Source: CAMLOF01 sp041913045 (GTDB taxonomy: Bacteria > Pseudomonadota > Gammaproteobacteria > Burkholderiales > Burkholderiaceae_C). From it: 64,000 bases of DNA. Below are positions 60,925-64,000 of the stretch, piece after piece (position 1 is the first letter of the stretch; every line of letters begins with the position of its first letter). The position numbers and the translations under genes were made by a program. Under the pieces are notes generated by a model that was given only the letters and a program-made list of their open reading frames with translations, was not told the DNA's origin and did no database searches. The DNA lies in the NCBI GenBank assembly GCA_041913045.1, contig JAYSGB010000002.1, positions 62,001 to 126,000 of the forward strand, read 5' to 3'.

Positions 60925-62180
60925 GCCGTCAGCACCACCTGGTTGCGCCCCTGCGCCTTGGCATCGTAGAGCGCGCGGTCAACCCGGCGCAGCAAGTCCA
61001 GCTCGGTTTCTCCGTCGCGCCACGCGCCCACCCCGAATGAGATGGTGACCTGACCCGCGTCCGGGTCAACATTGCCGGCCACGGTCGCGCGGATCCGCTC
61101 GGCCAGTTCGCGAGCAGCCTCGGCCTTGGCGCCAGGCAACACGATCAGGAACTCCTCACCGCCCCACCGCACCACGGCGTCGGTAGCGCGCACGCGATCG
61201 GCCAGTGTGCCTGCCACACCCATCAGCACGCGGTCGCCGACAGGGTGGCCATGCGTGTCGTTGATCTGCTTGAAGTTGTCCACGTCGCCAAGGATGACGG
61301 CGTAAGGCTCACCCGCATCGACCGCCGACGCCTGGCAGAGCTTGAGTTCCACCTCCCCTGCCCGGCGGTTGAGCAAACCGGTGAGCTTGTCGCGGTTGGC
61401 CAGCTCACGCAGCGCCCGCTCGCGCTGCACGATGTTGCTGATGTCCTTGGAGATGCTGACATAGTGGCTGATGCGGCCATGCTCGTCACGCAGCGGGGCA
61501 ATGCTCTGCTCGGCGTGGTAGAGCTCGCCGCTCTTGCGGCGGTTGGTGAAGGTGGCACGAAAGTTTTCACCACGACTCAACGCCGCTCGCAATCCCTCGT
61601 AGAAGCTCAGGTCGTGTGCGCCGGACTTGAGCAGCTCAGGGGTCCGCCCCATCACCTCGTCTGCAACGTAACCCGTGAGTTGCTCGAATGCCCTGTTCAC
61701 GAACACGATGCGGGCTTCAAGGTCGGTGATGAGGATAGGCGCGTGAGCCGCGTTCAGGGCCTTGGCCAGCAGGTCTCGCTCCTGCTCTGCCCGCACACGC
61801 GCCGTGATGTTTTGTTGAACCGACACAAACCGGCACACCTGCCCGGCCTCGTCACGCACCGGGGAAATGTTCCACTCCACGTGATAGGGTGTGCCGTCCT
61901 TTCGGTAATTCACCGTCGCACCCTGGAAGTAGCGTCCTTCCTGCAGGCATTGCCGCAGCCGTTGCAGCACGGCGGGGTCGGTGTCGGGGCCCTGCAATAC
62001 ACGGGGCGACTGCCCCAGCAACTCGGCCTGGGTGTAGCCCGTCATGTCGCAGAACGCCGGGTTGCAGTATTCGATGCGCGGACCGCCATCGGCCAGGTTG
62101 GCATCGGTGATCAACACGGCGTTGAAGGACTGCGCTACTGCGGCTTCCAGCAGTACCGCCATCGGTGACGGTGAGGGCAT
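60921..62180 (-). CDS. PAS-PAS-GGDEF diguanylate cyclase
   Basis: A 419-aa cytoplasmic cyclase with two PAS domains (LITDANLADGG near 23 with IEYCNPAFCDMTGYTQAELLG, and LITDLEARIVFVNRAFEQLTG near 150), each followed by a PAC motif (VSVQQNITARVRAEQERD and SISKDISNIVQRERALREL). The GGDEF domain opens ANRDKLTGLLNRR and has RWGGEEFLIVLPG (GGEEF intact) with an I-site Arg-Ala-Thr-Asp nine residues before it, so product inhibition is expected. PAS ligand unknown; VEWNISPVRDEAGQ does not show a heme ligand pattern. Convergent with the EAL gene and divergent from mutS. Confidence 0.92.
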   Translation of the reverse strand: MPSPSPMAVLLEAAVAQSFNAVLITDANLADGGPRIEYCNPAFCDMTGYTQAELLGQSPRVLQGPDTDPAVLQRLRQCLQEGRYFQGATVNYRKDGTPYHVEWNISPVRDEAGQVCRFVSVQQNITARVRAEQERDLLAKALNAAHAPILITDLEARIVFVNRAFEQLTGYVADEVMGRTPELLKSGAHDLSFYEGLRAALSRGENFRATFTNRRKSGELYHAEQSIAPLRDEHGRISHYVSISKDISNIVQRERALRELANRDKLTGLLNRRAGEVELKLCQASAVDAGEPYAVILGDVDNFKQINDTHGHPVGDRVLMGVAGTLADRVRATDAVVRWGGEEFLIVLPGAKAEAARELAERIRATVAGNVDPDAGQVTISFGVGAWRDGETELDLLRRVDRALYDAKAQGRNQVVLTA

Positions 62181-62343
62181 AAGGAGATCTTAAGGAGTGA
62201 TGGTTGCCGGACCGGGAGGTTGATTGTGCAGCGAAAATGATGAAACTTGCCAGTTGACGGGCAATCGGCCTTGAGTGGTCGATGACAATACGGCATTGGC
62301 CCGCTGGCCGCGCACGAGCGTGGCACCGCCTTCACCCGACTCC

Positions 62344-64000
62344 ATGAACCACACCGTACCGAGAGACCCTGCCGGGGGCAAGGAACATACCCCCATGATG
62401 GCGCAGTACCTGCGCCTCAAGGCCGACCACCCCAGCACCCTGCTGTTCTACCGCATGGGGGACTTCTACGAGCTGTTCTACGAAGACGCCGAGAAGGCCG
62501 CGCGGCTGCTCGACATCACGCTCACCAAACGCGGCCAGTCTGCAGGCGAGCCGGTGGTGATGGCCGGTGTACCCTTCCACTCGGTGGAAACCTATCTGGC
62601 ACGGCTCATCAAGCTGGGCGAGTCGGTGGCCATTTGCGAGCAGATTGGCGACCCGGCCACCTCCAAGGGCCCTGTAGAGCGCAAAGTGGTGCGCGTGGTC
62701 ACCCCCGGCACGCTGACGGATGCCGAGCTGCTGAACGACAAGAGCGAATCGCTGCTGCTGGCGGTGCACCAGGGCGCCCGCGCCACCTGCGGCCTGGCGT
62801 GGCTGAGCGTGACGCAGGGCGTGCTGCACCTGGCGCAGTGCCCTGCCGACGAGTTGCGCGCCTGGATTGTGCGCATAGGCCCCAGCGAGCTGCTTCACAG
62901 CGCTGACGTGAGCCCCACCTTCGAGCAGAACCTGCAGGAACTGCAACGCCAATGGCCTGCGCTCGCCGCCAACGGCGGGCAGGCCCGCCTGAGCCTGGCC
63001 CTGCGCCCAGCCTGGGCCTTTGACGGCGCCTTGGGCGAGCGCAAGCTGCGTGAACAACTGCAGGCTGCCAGCCTGGCAGGCTGGGGCGCGCAAGACTTGC
63101 CCGAGGCGCATGCCGCCGCGTCTGCCCTGCTGGACTACGCCGAACACACCCAGGGCCGCGCGCTGGCCCACGTGCGCCAGTTGCAGGTGGCCCGCCCGCA
63201 GGCCTTGATAGACCTGCCCGCCACCACCCGCCGCAACCTGGAGCTGACGCAGACGCTGCGCGGCGAATCGGCACCCACCTTGTTCTCGCTGCTGGACACC
63301 TGCCAGACCGGCATGGGCAGCCGCGAACTCAAGCGCTGGCTGCTGGAGCCCCCGCGCGAACGCGACACCGCCCGCGCCCGACTGCAAGCCATTGGCGCCC
63401 TGCGCGCGGGCCTGCACGGGCCGCTGCGCCAGGCGCTCAAGGGCGCGGCAGACGTGGAACGCATCACCGCCCGCGTAGCACTGCGCCAGGTACGCCCGCG
63501 CGAACTGGTGGGCCTGGGCCAGACACTGGAGAAAGCCGCCAACCTGTCGCTGGGATTGCAACAGGCGCTGCACAGCCTGGCAGCCAGCAATGCGGGCGGT
63601 GCATCCCCCCTGCTCGCCCGGCTGGCCGAACAGTTGCAGCCACCAGAAGGTTGCGCAGTGCTGCTGCACCGCTCGCTTTTGCCTGAACCCGCCGCACTGG
63701 TACGCGACGGCGGTGTCATCAACCACGGCTTCGACGCTGAACTGGACGAGCTGCGCGCCATACAGAACAACTGCGACGGCTTCCTGCTGGAGCTGGAAAC
63801 CCGCGAACGCGAACGCACGGGCATTGCCAACCTGCGCGTGCAGTTCAACAAGGTGCACGGTTTTTACATCGAAGTCACGCAGGGCCAGCTCGACAAGGTG
63901 CCCGACGACTACCGCCGCCGCCAGACGCTGAAAAACGCCGAGCGCTTCATCACCCCCGAGCTGAAGGCCTTTGAAGACAAGGCCCTGAGTGCGCAGGAAC
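62344..64000 (+). CDS. mutS: DNA mismatch repair protein MutS (5' part, truncated by window end)
   Basis: The first 552 codons of MutS. ATG 62344 gives HTPMMAQYLRLKADHPSTLL near the N-terminus, equal to the HTPMMQQY start of the Escherichia coli protein. The mismatch-recognition domain shows FYRMGDFYELFYEDA, with the conserved Phe and Glu that contact the mismatch. Further: LLDITLTKRGQSAGEPVVMA, VAICEQIGDPATSKGPVERK and, at the window end, GIANLRVQFNKVHGFYIEV followed by TLKNAERFITPELK. The ATPase domain lies beyond the window. Confidence 0.97.
   Translation, partial: MNHTVPRDPAGGKEHTPMMAQYLRLKADHPSTLLFYRMGDFYELFYEDAEKAARLLDITLTKRGQSAGEPVVMAGVPFHSVETYLARLIKLGESVAICEQIGDPATSKGPVERKVVRVVTPGTLTDAELLNDKSESLLLAVHQGARATCGLAWLSVTQGVLHLAQCPADELRAWIVRIGPSELLHSADVSPTFEQNLQELQRQWPALAANGGQARLSLALRPAWAFDGALGERKLREQLQAASLAGWGAQDLPEAHAAASALLDYAEHTQGRALAHVRQLQVARPQALIDLPATTRRNLELTQTLRGESAPTLFSLLDTCQTGMGSRELKRWLLEPPRERDTARARLQAIGALRAGLHGPLRQALKGAADVERITARVALRQVRPRELVGLGQTLEKAANLSLGLQQALHSLAASNAGGASPLLARLAEQLQPPEGCAVLLHRSLLPEPAALVRDGGVINHGFDAELDELRAIQNNCDGFLLELETRERERTGIANLRVQFNKVHGFYIEVTQGQLDKVPDDYRRRQTLKNAERFITPELKAFEDKALSAQE

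Noticed and set aside
62332..63858. 508-codon frame on the minus strand across mutS
   Set aside because: Gln- and Ala-rich mirror of mutS; MutS motifs on the plus strand are unambiguous.

Overview
The window is a draft-assembly piece (one 100-N gap) of a GC-rich betaproteobacterium. Gene order and sequence character fit Burkholderiales, most likely Comamonadaceae: pyrG-kdsA-eno-ftsB, dnaX-ybaB-recR, trxA-rho-rpmE2, pstSCAB-phoUBR-ppx and trmJ/suhB/cysE. No rRNA, tRNA, insertion sequence, phage or CRISPR was seen. One ncRNA gene, the small bacterial SRP RNA, lies upstream of trxA. No stretch of more than 300 bases lacks a gene.

1-15 kb is the most distinctive part and looks like a tungsten-enzyme island. 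An aor operon on the minus strand encodes a 16-kDa ferredoxin-like subunit, a 615-aa aldehyde:ferredoxin-type oxidoreductase, a FAD/NAD(P) subunit, a MoaD-like protein and a small unknown protein. It is divergent from an AcoR-like regulator that lacks the AAA+ domain. Next come a BvgS-like hybrid histidine kinase translationally coupled to a REC-REC-GGDEF-EAL response regulator, the tungstate ABC transporter tupB-tupC-tupA, and a divergent ModE-HTH/PBP-like regulator. The aor and tup promoter regions share a palindrome, CTATG-N10-CATA(G/T/A): two copies at aor, one at tup. This suggests one metal-responsive regulon that tunes the tungsto-enzyme and its metal supply together.

15-30 kb: a Tat-exported metallo-beta-lactamase-fold protein, coaBC, a Kef-type antiporter, then pyrG-kdsA-DUF1330-eno-ftsB-orf. 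After these come hslO, a gamma-carbonic-anhydrase-like protein, a DUF455 ferritin-like protein, xerD, gloB and mltD.

30-40 kb: orphan solute-binding proteins, recR-ybaB-dnaX (dnaX is interrupted by the assembly gap in a hexanucleotide-repeat linker), SRP RNA, trxA, rho, rpmE2 and a membrane glycosyltransferase-like protein.

39-50 kb is a phosphate block: pstSCAB-phoU-phoB-phoR under a clear Pho box, divergent ppx, an HI0933-type flavoprotein and a two-domain polyphosphate:AMP phosphotransferase. pstS and ppx are divergent around a dyad of CTGTCA elements.

50-64 kb: rpsU with a structured leader, yqeY, murI, a periplasmic binding protein paired with a membrane diguanylate cyclase, pmbA/yjgA, mog, DUF4870, cysE, trmJ, suhB, a convergent EAL/PAS-GGDEF pair and the 5' part of mutS. 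Four proteins of cyclic-di-GMP turnover are spread through the window.
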